Notes under the pieces: model-generated
The model's input: the letters and a program-made list of their open reading frames with translations, nothing else
Databases searched by the model: none
Told to the model about the DNA's origin: nothing
Assembly: GCF_902859745.1 (NCBI RefSeq)
Contig: NZ_CADIJW010000004.1
Location: forward strand, 62,001 to 126,000
Reading direction: 5' to 3'
DNA from: Achromobacter dolens
GTDB lineage: Bacteria; Pseudomonadota; Gammaproteobacteria; Burkholderiales; Burkholderiaceae_B
Length of the DNA: 64,000 nt
Shown: in pieces, positions 17,432 through 27,329 of the stretch
Layout: each line of letters opens with the position of its first letter
Position numbering within the stretch: position 1 is the first letter of the stretch
Position numbers and translations under genes: made by a program

Positions 17432-19132
17432 ATGCCGCTTCCGAAGTTGCCCACCCGCCCCGCAGCCATCCTGACCTTCCCCTCGGGCGATAACGCCCGG
17501 GCGCAGGCCCGCAGCACCAAGACCGCCGCTGCGCGGTCGAACACCCAGGCCGTCCTGGCCGAAGACGACGAGGACGAGCTGCTGGTCCAGCCCGAACTCG
17601 ACGGCATGGCCCCTCCCGCCCGCAAGGCCCAGATCCCGGCCCGCCAGGTGCCGCCGCCGGCCCCCGCCGCACCGGCGCCGCGCGCCCAGGCGCGCCAGGC
17701 CAAGCCCGCCGCGACCCCGGCCAAGCGCGCCAAGCCGCGCGCCCAGAACGAGCCGCGCAAGCTGTTCGTGCTGGACACCAACGTGCTGCTGCACGACCCC
17801 AGCTCGCTGTTCCGCTTCGAAGAGCACGACATCTTCCTGCCGATGATGACGCTCGAAGAACTGGACCACCAGAAAAAGGGCATGTCCGAAGTGGCGCGCA
17901 ACGCTCGCCAGGTCAGTCGTTCGCTCGACGCCCTGGTGCAGGACGCCACCCAACTGGACGAAGGCCTGGAACTGGCCAAGCTGGGCAACAAGGACGCCAC
18001 CGGGCGCCTGATGTTCCAGACCACCGCCATCCACAGCACCCTGCCGTCGGACCTGCCCATGGGCAAGGCCGACAACCAGATCCTGGGCGTGGTGCGCGCG
18101 CTGCAGGAAAAATACCCGCAGCGTGAAGTCGTGCTGGTGTCCAAGGACATCAACATGCGCCTGAAGGCGCGCGCGCTGGGCATGGCCGCGGAAGACTACT
18201 TCAACGACCACGTCCTGGAAGACTCGGACCTGATGTACTCGGGCGTGATGCAGTTACCCGAGGATTTCTGGAACAAGCACGGCAAGGACGTCGAGTCCTG
18301 GCAACAGGGCGGCACCACCTTCTACCGCATCCACGGCCCGCTGTGTTCGCAGTTCGTGGTCAACCAGTTCGTCTACTTCGAAGGCCAGATGCCGCTGTAC
18401 GCCCAGGTGCGCGAGGTCAGCGGCAAGATGGCGGTGCTGGCGACGCTGCGCGACTACACCCACGGCAAGAACAACGTCTGGGGTATCACCGCGCGCAACC
18501 GCGAGCAGAACTTCGCCATGAACCTGCTGATGAACCCGGAATGCGACTTCGTGTCGCTGCTGGGCCAGGCGGGCACGGGCAAGACGCTGCTGGCGCTGGC
18601 GGCCGGCATCACCCAGGTGCTGGAAACCAAGCGCTACACCGAGATCATCATGACCCGCGTCACGGTGCCCGTTGGTGAAGACATCGGCTTCCTGCCCGGC
18701 ACCGAGGAAGAGAAGATGCTCCCCTGGATGGGCGCGCTGGAAGACAACCTCGACGTGCTGAACATGGGCGAAGGCGAAGGCAATGGCGACTGGGGGCGCG
18801 CCGCCACCATGGACCTGATCCGGTCGCGCATCAAGGTCAAGTCGCTGAACTTCATGCGCGGGCGCACCTTCCTGAACAAGTACCTGATCATCGACGAGGC
18901 CCAGAACCTGACGCCCAAGCAGATGAAGACGCTGGTGACGCGCGCCGGCCCCGGCACCAAGGTGATCTGCCTGGGCAACATCGCCCAGATCGACACGCCG
19001 TACCTGACCGAAGGCAGTTCGGGCCTGACGTTCGTGGTCGACCGCTTCAAGGGCTGGCCGCACTCGGGCCACGTAACCTTGCAGCGCGGCGAGCGCTCGC
19101 GCCTGGCGGACTACGCCGGGGACGTGCTGTGA
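17432..19132 (+). CDS. PIN-PhoH fusion protein (PhoH2-type ATPase)
   Basis: A 566-residue protein joining a PIN ribonuclease domain to a PhoH ATPase, the PhoH2 layout thought to act on RNA. Residues 1-110 are Ala/Pro-rich and disordered. The PIN domain starts at KLFVLDTNVLLHDPSSLF, near residue 111. The PhoH domain has the Walker A motif GQAGTGKT near residue 383 and a Walker B-like YLIIDEAQNLTP near residue 488. It follows the bcp gene by 58 bases and ends in a strong terminator. GGAG stands ten bases ahead of the ATG; a GTG nine bases earlier is possible. Confidence 0.93.
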   Translation: MPLPKLPTRPAAILTFPSGDNARAQARSTKTAAARSNTQAVLAEDDEDELLVQPELDGMAPPARKAQIPARQVPPPAPAAPAPRAQARQAKPAATPAKRAKPRAQNEPRKLFVLDTNVLLHDPSSLFRFEEHDIFLPMMTLEELDHQKKGMSEVARNARQVSRSLDALVQDATQLDEGLELAKLGNKDATGRLMFQTTAIHSTLPSDLPMGKADNQILGVVRALQEKYPQREVVLVSKDINMRLKARALGMAAEDYFNDHVLEDSDLMYSGVMQLPEDFWNKHGKDVESWQQGGTTFYRIHGPLCSQFVVNQFVYFEGQMPLYAQVREVSGKMAVLATLRDYTHGKNNVWGITARNREQNFAMNLLMNPECDFVSLLGQAGTGKTLLALAAGITQVLETKRYTEIIMTRVTVPVGEDIGFLPGTEEEKMLPWMGALEDNLDVLNMGEGEGNGDWGRAATMDLIRSRIKVKSLNFMRGRTFLNKYLIIDEAQNLTPKQMKTLVTRAGPGTKVICLGNIAQIDTPYLTEGSSGLTFVVDRFKGWPHSGHVTLQRGERSRLADYAGDVL

Positions 19133-19208
19133 ACCCTCGCGGCTGAGTCTCCACCCCGCGCCCACCGCCGTGGGCGGACGCCGCCTCCCCGGGACGGCGT
19201 CTCCAAAG

Positions 19209-19241
19209 AAAAAGCCCCTTGAGCGATCAAGGGGCTTTTTT
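19209..19241. terminator. Bidirectional terminator between phoH-like and entericidin genes
   Basis: AAAAAGCCCCTTGA-GCGA-TCAAGGGGCTTTTTT is a perfect, symmetric stem-loop with A and T tracts on both sides. It sits between convergent genes. Confidence 0.95.
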
Positions 19242-19259
19242 ATCACCGGTGCCTGACGA

Positions 19260-19391
19260 TTACTTGTCGGCGGCGTTGGTGATGGCGTTGCCGGCCCGCG
19301 ACATGTCCTTGCCCATGCCCGCCACGGTATTGCAACCGGCGAGTACGAAGCCGAACACGACGAAGGCGGTCAGCACGATCTTGCTGCGCAT
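19260..19391 (-). CDS. Entericidin A/B family lipoprotein
   Basis: A 43-residue lipoprotein, too small for most gene finders. The signal peptide ends in the lipobox VLAGC, followed by the entericidin signature CNTVAGMGKDMSRAG. Entericidins are tiny membrane lipoproteins linked in E. coli to stationary-phase toxin/antidote activity. CAGGAG precedes the ATG with good spacing. A second member lies at 57750-57881 and shares the GCNTVAG core. No antidote-toxin pair is seen here. Confidence 0.85.
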   Translation of the reverse strand: MRSKIVLTAFVVFGFVLAGCNTVAGMGKDMSRAGNAITNAADK

Positions 19392-19433
19392 GCTGCGCTC
19401 CTGAAATGTGGGGAAAAGATTCCGGGGCGTACT

Positions 19434-20129
19434 TTAAACGATCTGCACCCGCAGTTCACCCAGTCCCTCAACGCCGCCGGTGATGACATCGCCCTGCACC
19501 ACGGCGCCAACGCCTTCCGGCGTGCCGGTGAAGATGATGTCGCCAGGCTGCAGTTCGAACAGGCCCGACAGGTAGGCGATGCTTTCCGGCACGTTCCAGA
19601 TCATCTGCGAGATGTCGCTGGCCTGCTTGCGCTGGCCATTGACGTCGAGCCAGATGGCGCCCTTGTCGAGCGTGCCGACCACGCTGCGCGGATGGATCGG
19701 GCCCAGCGGCGCCGACAGATCGAAGGCCTTGCCCACTTCCCAGGGACGGCCTTGCTTCTTCATCTCGCCCTGCAGATCGCGGCGGGTCATGTCCAGGCCA
19801 AGGGCGTAACCCCAGACGCAGTCGTTGGCCTGTTCCACCGGGATGTCGCGGCCGCCCTTGCCCAGCACCACCACCAGCTCCATTTCGTAGTGCAGGTTGG
19901 AGGTCTTGGGCGGATACGGCATCTTGCCGGTTTCGCCGTCGGCCACGCTCAGCACGGCGTCGGCGGGCTTGCAGAAGAAGAACGGATCTTCACGGCCGGT
20001 GAAGCCCATTTCCTTGGCGTGCTCGGCATAGTTGCGGCCGACGCAGTAGACGCGGCGCACCGGAAACAGCGCGGCGCTGCCGGCAACGGGAACCGCGGTC
20101 AGCGGCTGGGGAGGCAATACGTAGTCCAT
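19434..20129 (-). CDS. Fumarylacetoacetate hydrolase (FAH) family protein
   Basis: A 231-residue FAH-fold hydrolase or isomerase acting on a 2,4-diketo (acylpyruvate) type substrate. Conserved blocks are [15 protein letters not shown] near residue 29, [11 protein letters not shown] near 49, [15 protein letters not shown] near 79 and the metal/catalytic stretch [13 protein letters not shown] near 197. The first blocks resemble fumarylpyruvate hydrolases, but the substrate cannot be fixed. It is the last gene of the leftward arm of the liv-type locus, 83 bases after the Dabb gene. It may cleave the end product of the pathway served by that importer (inference). Confidence 0.85.
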   Translation of the reverse strand: MDYVLPPQPLTAVPVAGSAALFPVRRVYCVGRNYAEHAKEMGFTGREDPFFFCKPADAVLSVADGETGKMPYPPKTSNLHYEMELVVVLGKGGRDIPVEQANDCVWGYALGLDMTRRDLQGEMKKQGRPWEVGKAFDLSAPLGPIHPRSVVGTLDKGAIWLDVNGQRKQASDISQMIWNVPESIAYLSGLFELQPGDIIFTGTPEGVGAVVQGDVITGGVEGLGELRVQIV

Positions 20130-20212
20130 GATCTATCAACCTATGACGGGTGGAACGGTCCGATGGCAAAAATCATTCGCGAGTGTATCCCGTTCCGGGA
20201 CGGCGGAAATAT

Positions 20213-20515
20213 TCAGCAAATTGTAGGGATTTCCCCATCGAACACCACCAGGCGCTCGATGAAATCCGCCATGTAGGCCTTCATTTCCTGGTGGGCGGCC
20301 GACACCTGGTAGCGGTCGTGGGCGGCGGCGTCACTGAACGCCGCCACCACCGCGTGGGTCAGTCCGTCCGAACGGCCGGCCTGGTTGGGCCGGAAGGCAT
20401 AGCCCGCCACGCCGTCGCATTCGGCCAGGATGCGGTCGCAGTAGCCCCGCACCCGGTCATGAAAGCGCGCATCGGCGGCGCCGGACAATTGCAGCATTAC
20501 GACATGCAGGAACAT
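20213..20515 (-). CDS. Dabb-domain (stress-responsive A/B barrel) protein
   Basis: A 100-residue protein with the ferredoxin-like dimeric A/B barrel pattern: a first strand FLHVVMLQL, a central VAGYAFRPNQAGRSDGLTHA and the closing HQEMKAYMADFIERLVVFD. Members range from stress proteins to cyclases and monooxygenase-like enzymes. The start overlaps the upstream permease stop by one base (TGATG), so the two are translationally coupled. That coupling suggests a part in the same pathway. Confidence 0.8.
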   Translation of the reverse strand: MFLHVVMLQLSGAADARFHDRVRGYCDRILAECDGVAGYAFRPNQAGRSDGLTHAVVAAFSDAAAHDRYQVSAAHQEMKAYMADFIERLVVFDGEIPTIC

Positions 20516-22392
20516 CACGACTCCTTTTTCGAACGGGCGACGGCAAGCCAGGCGCGCGACACCAGCCCCATGATGCCGTCGCGGAACAACAGGACGCACA
20601 GGATGAAGATAGCCCCCTGCACGATCAGCACCCAGGAGCCCAGCGGCGCCAGGTAATTCTGCAGCGACACGAAGGTGAAGGCGCCGGCCAGCGGACCAAA
20701 CACCGTGCCAATGCCGCCCAGCAGCGCCATCAGCACCACTTCGCCGTTGGCGTGCCAGTGCACGTCGGTCAGCGAGGCCACGCCGAACACCAGCACCTTG
20801 AGCCCGCCGGCCAACCCCGCTACCGAGGCCGACAACGTAAACGCCAGCAGCTTGTAGCGCGACGTCGAATAGCCCAGCGAGCGGGCCCGCTGCTCGTTGT
20901 CGCGCACGGAACGGATCACCTCGCCGAACGGCGAGTTCAACACCCGCAGCACGAAGGCGTATCCCAGGGCGAACACCGCCAGCGTGAAGTAATACATCGG
21001 CATCACGCTGTCCAGGTCGAACAGACCGAACAGCTTGCCGCGCGGCACGCTCTGCAGGCCGTCCTCGCCGCCGGTGAAACCCGCCTGCACCGCGATGAAG
21101 TACACCAATTGCGACAGCGCCAGTGTGATCATCGCGAAGTAGATGCCCTGGCGCCGGATCGCGATGGCGCCGAACGCCAGTCCCAGCAGGCCGCCGGTCA
21201 GCACGCCGGCCAGCAGGCCAAGTTCGGGCGTGGCGCCCAGCAGCTTCATGACAATGCCGGTGGCATAGGCCGCCGCGCCGAAGAAGGCCGCATGGCCGAA
21301 CGACAGCAGGCCGACGTAGCCCACCAGCAGGTTGAAGGCTGCGGCGAACAGCGCGAAGCACAGCACCTTCATCAGGAACGTGGGATAGACGAACCAGGGC
21401 GCGGCCAGCGCAGCCAGCGCCAGGATCGCCATGCACCAGCGCATGGCGCGACGGCCCAGTTGCACCGGTTCGCGCGTGGCTTCGGCCGCCAGCACGTTCT
21501 GCACCTGCAGCGGCTTGCCGAACAGGCCGGCAGGCTTGCACAGCAGCACCAGCACCATGATGAGGAAGATCGCCAGGTTGGCGGCCTCCGGATAGAACAC
21601 CTTGGTCAGCCCCTCGATGATGCCCAGCCCGAAACCGCTGACGATGGCGCCCATGATGGAACCCATGCCGCCGATCACCACCACCGCGAACACCACCACC
21701 ACCAGGTTCGAGCCCATCATCGGGCTGACCTGGTAGATGGGCGCGGCGATCACGCCGGCCACCGACGCCAGCGCCACGCCGAGCGCGTAGGTCAGCGTGA
21801 TCAACAGCGGCACGTTGATGCCGAACGAGCGCACGATGGTCGGGTTCTCGGTGGCCGCGCGCAGCATGGCGCCGACCCGGGTCTTCTCGATCAGCACCCA
21901 CACCGCCAGGCACAGCACCAGCGACACCACCACCGCCCAGCCGCGGTACCACGGCAGGAACATGAAGCCCAGGTTGACCCCGCCCGTCAGCGCCTTGGGG
22001 ATGGTGTATGGCAATCCCGACACGCCATAGGCCTGGCGCAGCCCACCTTCAATCAGCAGCGCCAGCCCGAAGGTCAGCAGCAACCCGTACAGATGGTCCA
22101 TGCGGTAGGTGCGCGAGATCAGCACGCGCTCGACCACGATGGCGAACGCCGCCATGATGAGCGGCACCAGCACCAGCGCGGCCCAGTAGTTCACGCCCAG
22201 GTAGTTCAGCAGCATCCAGGCCAGGAACGCGCCCGCCGTGTACTGCGCGCCATGGGCGAAGTTGATGATGTTCAACAGGCCGAAGATCACCGCCAGCCCG
22301 ATCGAGAGCAAGGCGTAGAACGAACCGTTGATCAGGCCGAGCAGGAGCTGGCCGAACAGTGCCGTGGACGGCACGCCAAAAATTTCGAACAC
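20515..22392 (-). CDS. Fused branched-chain-type ABC permease (LivH-LivM)
   Basis: A 625-residue inner-membrane protein that joins both permease halves of a LivHM-type importer in one chain. Residues 1-290 match LivH, with LLIGLINGSFYALLSIGLA-like sequence and NIINFAHG. Residues 320-620 match LivM, with FNLLVGYVGLLSFGHAAFFG and the ATPase-coupling EAA-type region GEVIRSVRDNEQRARSLGY. Most systems encode these as two genes. It lies between livF and the Dabb gene in a tight operon. The substrate may be an amino acid, short-chain amide or aromatic acid; this cannot be read from sequence. Confidence 0.92.
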   Translation of the reverse strand: MFEIFGVPSTALFGQLLLGLINGSFYALLSIGLAVIFGLLNIINFAHGAQYTAGAFLAWMLLNYLGVNYWAALVLVPLIMAAFAIVVERVLISRTYRMDHLYGLLLTFGLALLIEGGLRQAYGVSGLPYTIPKALTGGVNLGFMFLPWYRGWAVVVSLVLCLAVWVLIEKTRVGAMLRAATENPTIVRSFGINVPLLITLTYALGVALASVAGVIAAPIYQVSPMMGSNLVVVVFAVVVIGGMGSIMGAIVSGFGLGIIEGLTKVFYPEAANLAIFLIMVLVLLCKPAGLFGKPLQVQNVLAAEATREPVQLGRRAMRWCMAILALAALAAPWFVYPTFLMKVLCFALFAAAFNLLVGYVGLLSFGHAAFFGAAAYATGIVMKLLGATPELGLLAGVLTGGLLGLAFGAIAIRRQGIYFAMITLALSQLVYFIAVQAGFTGGEDGLQSVPRGKLFGLFDLDSVMPMYYFTLAVFALGYAFVLRVLNSPFGEVIRSVRDNEQRARSLGYSTSRYKLLAFTLSASVAGLAGGLKVLVFGVASLTDVHWHANGEVVLMALLGGIGTVFGPLAGAFTFVSLQNYLAPLGSWVLIVQGAIFILCVLLFRDGIMGLVSRAWLAVARSKKES

Positions 22393-22404
22393 AGGATTCT
22401 CCCC

Positions 22405-23096
<692 letters not shown>

Positions 23097-23097
<1 letters not shown>

Positions 23098-23858
23098 CAG
23101 TCGTCCCCCTCTTCAGCGCCCATGTAGGCGGTAATGACGCGCTCATCGCGCGATACCGTGGCGTAGTCGCCCTGCGCCAGCACCGCGCCGCGCGCCAGCA
23201 CCGTGATGGTGTCGGACAGGTCGGCGACCACCGACAGGTTGTGCTCCACCATCAGGATGCTGCGATTGGCCGACACGCGCCGGATCAGCGCCGCGATACG
23301 CGCCACGTCTTCCTGGCCGAGGCCGGCCATCGGCTCGTCCAGCAGCATCACTTCAGGCTCCAGGGCCAGCGTCATGGCGATTTCCAGCGCCCGCTTGCGG
23401 CCGTAGGGCAACAGGGCCGCCGTGGTGTCGGCCAGGCCCGCCAGACCGACCGCCTCCAGCAGGGCCAGGCCCTGGTCGTTGAGGCGATCGACACTGCGAC
23501 GGCTGCGCCAGAACCGCATCCCGTCGCCATGCTGGCGCATCAGCGCCACGCGCATGTTCTGCAGCACGGTCAGCCCCAGGAACACCGCCGAAATCTGGAA
23601 CGAGCGCACGATGCCCAGGCGCGCGATCTGCTCAGGCGCCAGCGCGGTGATGTCGCGGCCGCGATAATGGATTGCGCCCTGGTCGGGCGTCAGGAACTTG
23701 GTCAGCAGGTTGAAGCAGGTGGTCTTGCCGGCGCCGTTGGGGCCGATCAAGGCATGAATGGAACCTTCCCGCAGGGCCAGGGACACGCCGTCGACGGCAT
23801 TGAAGCCGCCGAACCGCTTGACCAGCCCCTGGGCGGACAGAACCGCTTGGGTACTCAT
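23097..23858 (-). CDS. ABC importer ATP-binding protein, LivG type
   Basis: A 253-residue ATPase of the LivG family. Walker A is GPNGAGKTT near residue 38, and the region GIVRSFQISAVFLGLTVLQNM is typical of LivG. The signature motif is degenerate: LPYGRKRALEIAMTLA in place of LSGGQ. This is normal for LivG proteins, which often read YGxQR. Walker B is EVMLLDEPMAGLG. The ATG at 23858 is chosen because homology starts at MSTQAVLSAQGLVKRFGG; a longer upstream frame is not supported. It lies 10 bases after the dehydrogenase gene. Confidence 0.93.
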
Positions 23859-23868
23859 GGCCGTCCTC

Positions 23869-24648
23869 CTACATGCGGGCCAGCAGGCCGCCGTCGATCG
23901 CCAGCACGTGGCCATTGACGAACGAAGCCCCCGGCGAAGCCAGGTACACCACCGCCGGCGCGATGTCCTCAGGCGTGGCCCAGCGCCCCACCGGCACCGC
24001 CGTCGACAGGAACGACTGGAACTGCGGATTGTCCTGCAGCCCCTGGGTGAAGTCGGTGCGCACGAAGCCCGGCGCCAATGCGTTGCAGGTGATGCCCTGG
24101 CCGCCATACTCGACCGCCAGCGCGCGGGTAAACGCCGCGATGGCGCCCTTGGCGGTGGCGTAGGCCGCGATGTTCGGCATGGTGGCCTGGCCGGCGACGG
24201 ATGACATCAGCACGATGCGGCCGAAGCCGCGCGCCGCCATCGCCGGCAGCACCGCGCGGGCGCAATGGAAAGCGCCATTCACGTGCACGTTCTGCAGCGC
24301 CTGCCATTCGGCGGGCGCCATCTCGACCACCGGTTTGCGGTTCTGGTTGCCGGCATTGCTGACCAGCACGTCGATGGCCACGCCATCGGTTTCCAGTTGC
24401 GCGATGGCCGCGGCCACGGCGGCGCCGTCGGCCACGTCGAACACCGCGCTGCGCGCCGGGATGCCGGCCGCGGCCAGTTGCGCGCAAGCGGCGTCGCAGG
24501 CGGCCTGCGACAGATCGTTGATCACCACGCGCCCGCCCGCCCGGCCCAGGCCGGCGGCGATCGCATACCCCAGCCCGCGCGCGCCCCCCGTCACCAGCGC
24601 CGTGCGCCCGGCCAACCCGAAGGTCTGGCCCAGATAGTCCTGATTCAA
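23869..24648 (-). CDS. Short-chain dehydrogenase/reductase (gluconate 5-dehydrogenase-like)
   Basis: A 259-residue NAD(P)-dependent oxidoreductase of the classical SDR family. The cofactor motif TGGARGLG lies near residue 20, NAG near 95, the catalytic Ser in VLMSSVAGQ near 145 and the YxxxK pair in YATAK near 157. The layout resembles gluconate 5-dehydrogenases and other polyol dehydrogenases. The start is a TTG with AAGGAG six bases ahead. It heads the leftward operon with livG, livF, the fused permease, Dabb and probably FAH. It likely oxidises the imported compound or an early product (inference). Confidence 0.88.
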   Translation of the reverse strand: MNQDYLGQTFGLAGRTALVTGGARGLGYAIAAGLGRAGGRVVINDLSQAACDAACAQLAAAGIPARSAVFDVADGAAVAAAIAQLETDGVAIDVLVSNAGNQNRKPVVEMAPAEWQALQNVHVNGAFHCARAVLPAMAARGFGRIVLMSSVAGQATMPNIAAYATAKGAIAAFTRALAVEYGGQGITCNALAPGFVRTDFTQGLQDNPQFQSFLSTAVPVGRWATPEDIAPAVVYLASPGASFVNGHVLAIDGGLLARM

Positions 24649-24864
24649 GCTTGTCTCCTTGTCTTATAGGCGCCGGATCTCTCGGAACATCCGCGTCGGG
24701 AAAGGCTTCCCGAGGCTCGGCATCCCTGGCCCGGCTCGTGTCGATCCGCCGTCCCTGCTGGAAAACGTGATTGACATAAATCTCAATATACGCGACTATT
24801 TTTAAACACTCAATAACAAGATTTTTAGTTTTTCTTCCATAACGAGTTTTGGCTAGGAGACATC
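24649..24864. promoter_or_regulatory. Divergent promoter region of the liv-type locus
   Basis: 216 bases between the leftward operon and the rightward cupin operon. It holds a palindrome at 24696-24713 and a consensus TTGACA at 24771-24776. A weak GACTAT lies 17 bases after the TTGACA, giving a possible rightward promoter. The right half is AT-rich. The IclR regulator encoded in the locus probably binds here (inference). Confidence 0.55.
24696..24713. promoter_or_regulatory. Palindrome TCGGGAA-AGGC-TTCCCGA
   Basis: A perfect 7-bp inverted repeat with a 4-base spacer, 48 bases upstream of the leftward TTG start. Size and position suit a dimeric repressor such as the IclR protein of the locus. 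Candidate operator. Confidence 0.45.
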
Positions 24865-25263
24865 ATGGCCCTCGAAACCCCTGGCTGCCCTGCGGCCAAC
24901 GCGCTGCCCCCACTGGCATCGCGCTTCCTGAAAGTGGATGAATTGCCCTGGAAACCCACGCAGGTCGAAGGCATCGACATGAAGGTGCTGATGCAGGACA
25001 AGGAGTCCGGCCTGCTGACCGCGCTGTTCCGCTGGCAGCCCGGCACCGAGCTGCCGCTGCATGAACATGTCGAGGTCGAGCAGACCTACGTGCTGGAAGG
25101 CTCGATCGTCGACGCCGAAGGCGAAGTGCGCGCCGGCGACTACGTCTGGCGCCCGCGCGGCAACCGCCACGTGGCCCGGGCTCCGCATGGCGCGCTGGTG
25201 CTGAGCTTCTTCCTGAAACCCAACCTGTTCATCGACGCCTACGCCGGCCAGACGCTGGAATAG
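24865..25263 (+). CDS. Cupin-domain protein
   Basis: A 132-residue single-domain cupin. The first cupin motif shows as PLHEHVEVEQTYVLEGS near residue 66, with metal ligands His, His and Glu. The second motif shows as GDYVWRPRGNRHVARAP, with the last His ligand. It resembles ChrR-like or dioxygenase-like small cupins. It may bind a metal and act as an isomerase, dioxygenase or sensor of the imported compound. AGGAG stands five bases ahead of the ATG. It is the first gene of the rightward arm, 79 bases before the binding-protein gene. Confidence 0.85.
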   Translation: MALETPGCPAANALPPLASRFLKVDELPWKPTQVEGIDMKVLMQDKESGLLTALFRWQPGTELPLHEHVEVEQTYVLEGSIVDAEGEVRAGDYVWRPRGNRHVARAPHGALVLSFFLKPNLFIDAYAGQTLE

Positions 25264-25342
25264 GCACGCCCCGGCAAGACCCCGCGCGACCGCCCGGCAC
25301 AGGGCGGCGCGCCAAGATACAAGCCCCCGAGGAGACAAAACC

Positions 25343-26554
25343 ATGAAGATTCGTTTCAAGCATTGCCTGGCCGCCTGCGCGCTGGGCGCCGTTTCACTGT
25401 CGGCCCAGGCCCAGGTATCCGACGACGTCGTCAAGATCGGCGTGCTGGGCGACCAGTCCGGCATGATGGCCGACCTGTCCGGCAAGTTCGGCGTCGAGGC
25501 CGTGAAGATGGCCGTCGAGGATTTCGGCGGCAAGGTGCTGGGCAAACCCATCGAGGTGGTGTCCGCCGACCACCAGAACAAGGTGGACATCGGCGTCTCG
25601 ATCGCGCGGCGCTGGTACGAGAACGAAAAGGTCGACCTGATCCTGGATGTGCCGAACTCGGCCATCGCGCTGGCGGTGCAGGACCTGACCCGCCAGATGA
25701 AGCGCGTGGTGATCTTCACCAGCGCCGGCTCGGCCGACCTGACCGGCAAGGCCTGCTCGCCCAACGGCATGCACTGGACCTATGACACCTACGCCTACGC
25801 CACCGGCGTGGCCAGCGGCGTCATGGAAGACGGCGGCAAGAGCTGGTTCTTCATCACCTCCGACTATGCCTTCGGCCATTCACTCGAACGCGACGCCATG
25901 GCGGTGGTCAAGGCCAAGGGCGGCCAGGTGGTCGGCAGCGTGCGCCACCCCATCGCCAGCGCCGACTTCTCGTCGTTCCTGCTGCAGGCGCAGGCCTCCA
26001 AGGCGCAGGTGATCGGCCTGGCCAACGGCAGCGGCGACACCATCAACAGCATCAAGCAGGCGTTCGAATTCGGCATCATGGGCAGCAAGCAGCGCGTGGC
26101 CGCGCTCTTCATGAGCATCGTCGACGTGCGCAGCGTCGGGCTGGAATACGCCCAGGGCCTGAACCTGGTCGAGCCGTTCTATTGGGACCAGGACGACAAG
26201 GCGCGCCAGTGGTCCGAGCGTTATTTCAAACGCACCGGCCGCATGCCGTCGATGGTGCAGGCCAGCAACTACAGCGCCACCCTGCACTACCTGAACGCGA
26301 TCAAGGCGGCCGGCACCGACGCCTCGGAGGCGGTGCTCAAGAAGATGCACGAAACGCCCATCAACGACTTCATGACCGAGAACGGCCGCATCCGCGAGGA
26401 TGGCCGCGTGATGCGCGACCTGTACCTGTTCCAGGTGAAGAAGCCGTCGGAATCCAAGCGCGACTGGGACTACTACAAGCTGGTGCGCAAGATTCCCGCC
26501 GAACAGGCGTTCCGTCCGCTGGACCAGGGCGGCTGCGCGCTGGTGAAGCCATGA
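25343..26554 (+). CDS. ABC importer substrate-binding protein (LivJ-type, peripla_BP_6)
   Basis: A 403-residue periplasmic binding protein that should capture the substrate of the divergent liv-type importer. Residues 1-23 are a Sec signal peptide ending SAQAQ. The mature start VSDDVVKIGVLGDQSG is typical of type I periplasmic binding proteins of this family. Later blocks are FTSAGSADLTGKAC, FFITSDYAFGHSLE and VQASNYSATLHYLNAIKAAG. It is related to amide/aromatic-acid binders as much as to LivJ. The stop overlaps the next dehydrogenase start (ATGA). Confidence 0.92.
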   Translation: MKIRFKHCLAACALGAVSLSAQAQVSDDVVKIGVLGDQSGMMADLSGKFGVEAVKMAVEDFGGKVLGKPIEVVSADHQNKVDIGVSIARRWYENEKVDLILDVPNSAIALAVQDLTRQMKRVVIFTSAGSADLTGKACSPNGMHWTYDTYAYATGVASGVMEDGGKSWFFITSDYAFGHSLERDAMAVVKAKGGQVVGSVRHPIASADFSSFLLQAQASKAQVIGLANGSGDTINSIKQAFEFGIMGSKQRVAALFMSIVDVRSVGLEYAQGLNLVEPFYWDQDDKARQWSERYFKRTGRMPSMVQASNYSATLHYLNAIKAAGTDASEAVLKKMHETPINDFMTENGRIREDGRVMRDLYLFQVKKPSESKRDWDYYKLVRKIPAEQAFRPLDQGGCALVKP

Positions 26555-27315
26555 GCGGCGGCGCGCCCGGCCTGCTGGCAGGCAAGCGCGCCGTGATCAC
26601 GGGGGGCGCCAACCCCCGTGGCATCGGCGCCGCCATCGTCGCGCAATTCCTGGCGCAAGGCGCCAGCGTCGCGGTGCTGGACCGCGAGTACCCCGACCGC
26701 GCCAACGCCGGCCTCGTCGGCGGCCGCGTCAATCTGCACTGCGACGTGTCGAGCAGCGCCTCCTGCGAGCAGGCCGTGGCGCAGGCGGCGCGGGCGCTGG
26801 GCGGCATCGACGTGCTGGTGAACAACGCCGGCATCGTCGCCGCGACCCGCATCTGGGACCTGCCCGAGGACGAGTTCCGCCGCATGATCGACGTCAACCT
26901 GACAGGCACGTACAACGTGACGCGCGCCGCCCTGCCCCAGTTGCTGGAAAGCGGGCGACGCCCGGCCATCGTCAACCTGGGGTCGACCGCCGCCCTGCGC
27001 GGCGGCGGCCTGCTGGGCGGTTCGCACTATGCCGCCTCCAAGGGCGGCGTGATCAGTTTCACCAAGGCGCTGGCGCGCGAACTGGGCCCGCGCGGCGTGC
27101 GCGCCAACTGCGTGGCGCCGGGCATCATCGAGACCGACATGACGCTCGGCAAATTCGGCGAAAATTGGGAACAAGAACTCAAACAGGGCATTCCGCTGCA
27201 ACGCTTCGGCTCCCCGGCCGAAGTGGCGCAGGCCATTCTGTTCCTGGCCTCGGACCTGTCCTCCTACTCAACCGGCATCGTGGTCGACGTCAACGGCGGC
27301 TTCCACATTCACTAG
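26551..27315 (+). CDS. Short-chain dehydrogenase/reductase (second SDR of the locus)
   Basis: A 254-residue NAD(P)-dependent SDR. The cofactor motif is slightly extended (TGGANPRGIGAAI, near residue 17), followed by NNAG near 91, a catalytic Ser in NLGSTAAL near 143 and YAASK near 160. The C-terminus ends VVDVNGGFHIH, as in many FabG-like enzymes. The start overlaps the binding-protein stop (ATGA). With the first SDR, on the other arm, it suggests two oxidation steps in one pathway. Confidence 0.88.
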   Translation: MSGGAPGLLAGKRAVITGGANPRGIGAAIVAQFLAQGASVAVLDREYPDRANAGLVGGRVNLHCDVSSSASCEQAVAQAARALGGIDVLVNNAGIVAATRIWDLPEDEFRRMIDVNLTGTYNVTRAALPQLLESGRRPAIVNLGSTAALRGGGLLGGSHYAASKGGVISFTKALARELGPRGVRANCVAPGIIETDMTLGKFGENWEQELKQGIPLQRFGSPAEVAQAILFLASDLSSYSTGIVVDVNGGFHIH

Positions 27316-27329
27316 GCGCGTCAGCAGCA

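Noticed and set aside
22393-22404. Frameshift or missing start between livF and the permease
   Set aside because: The 12-base gap is normal spacing; both frames are intact.
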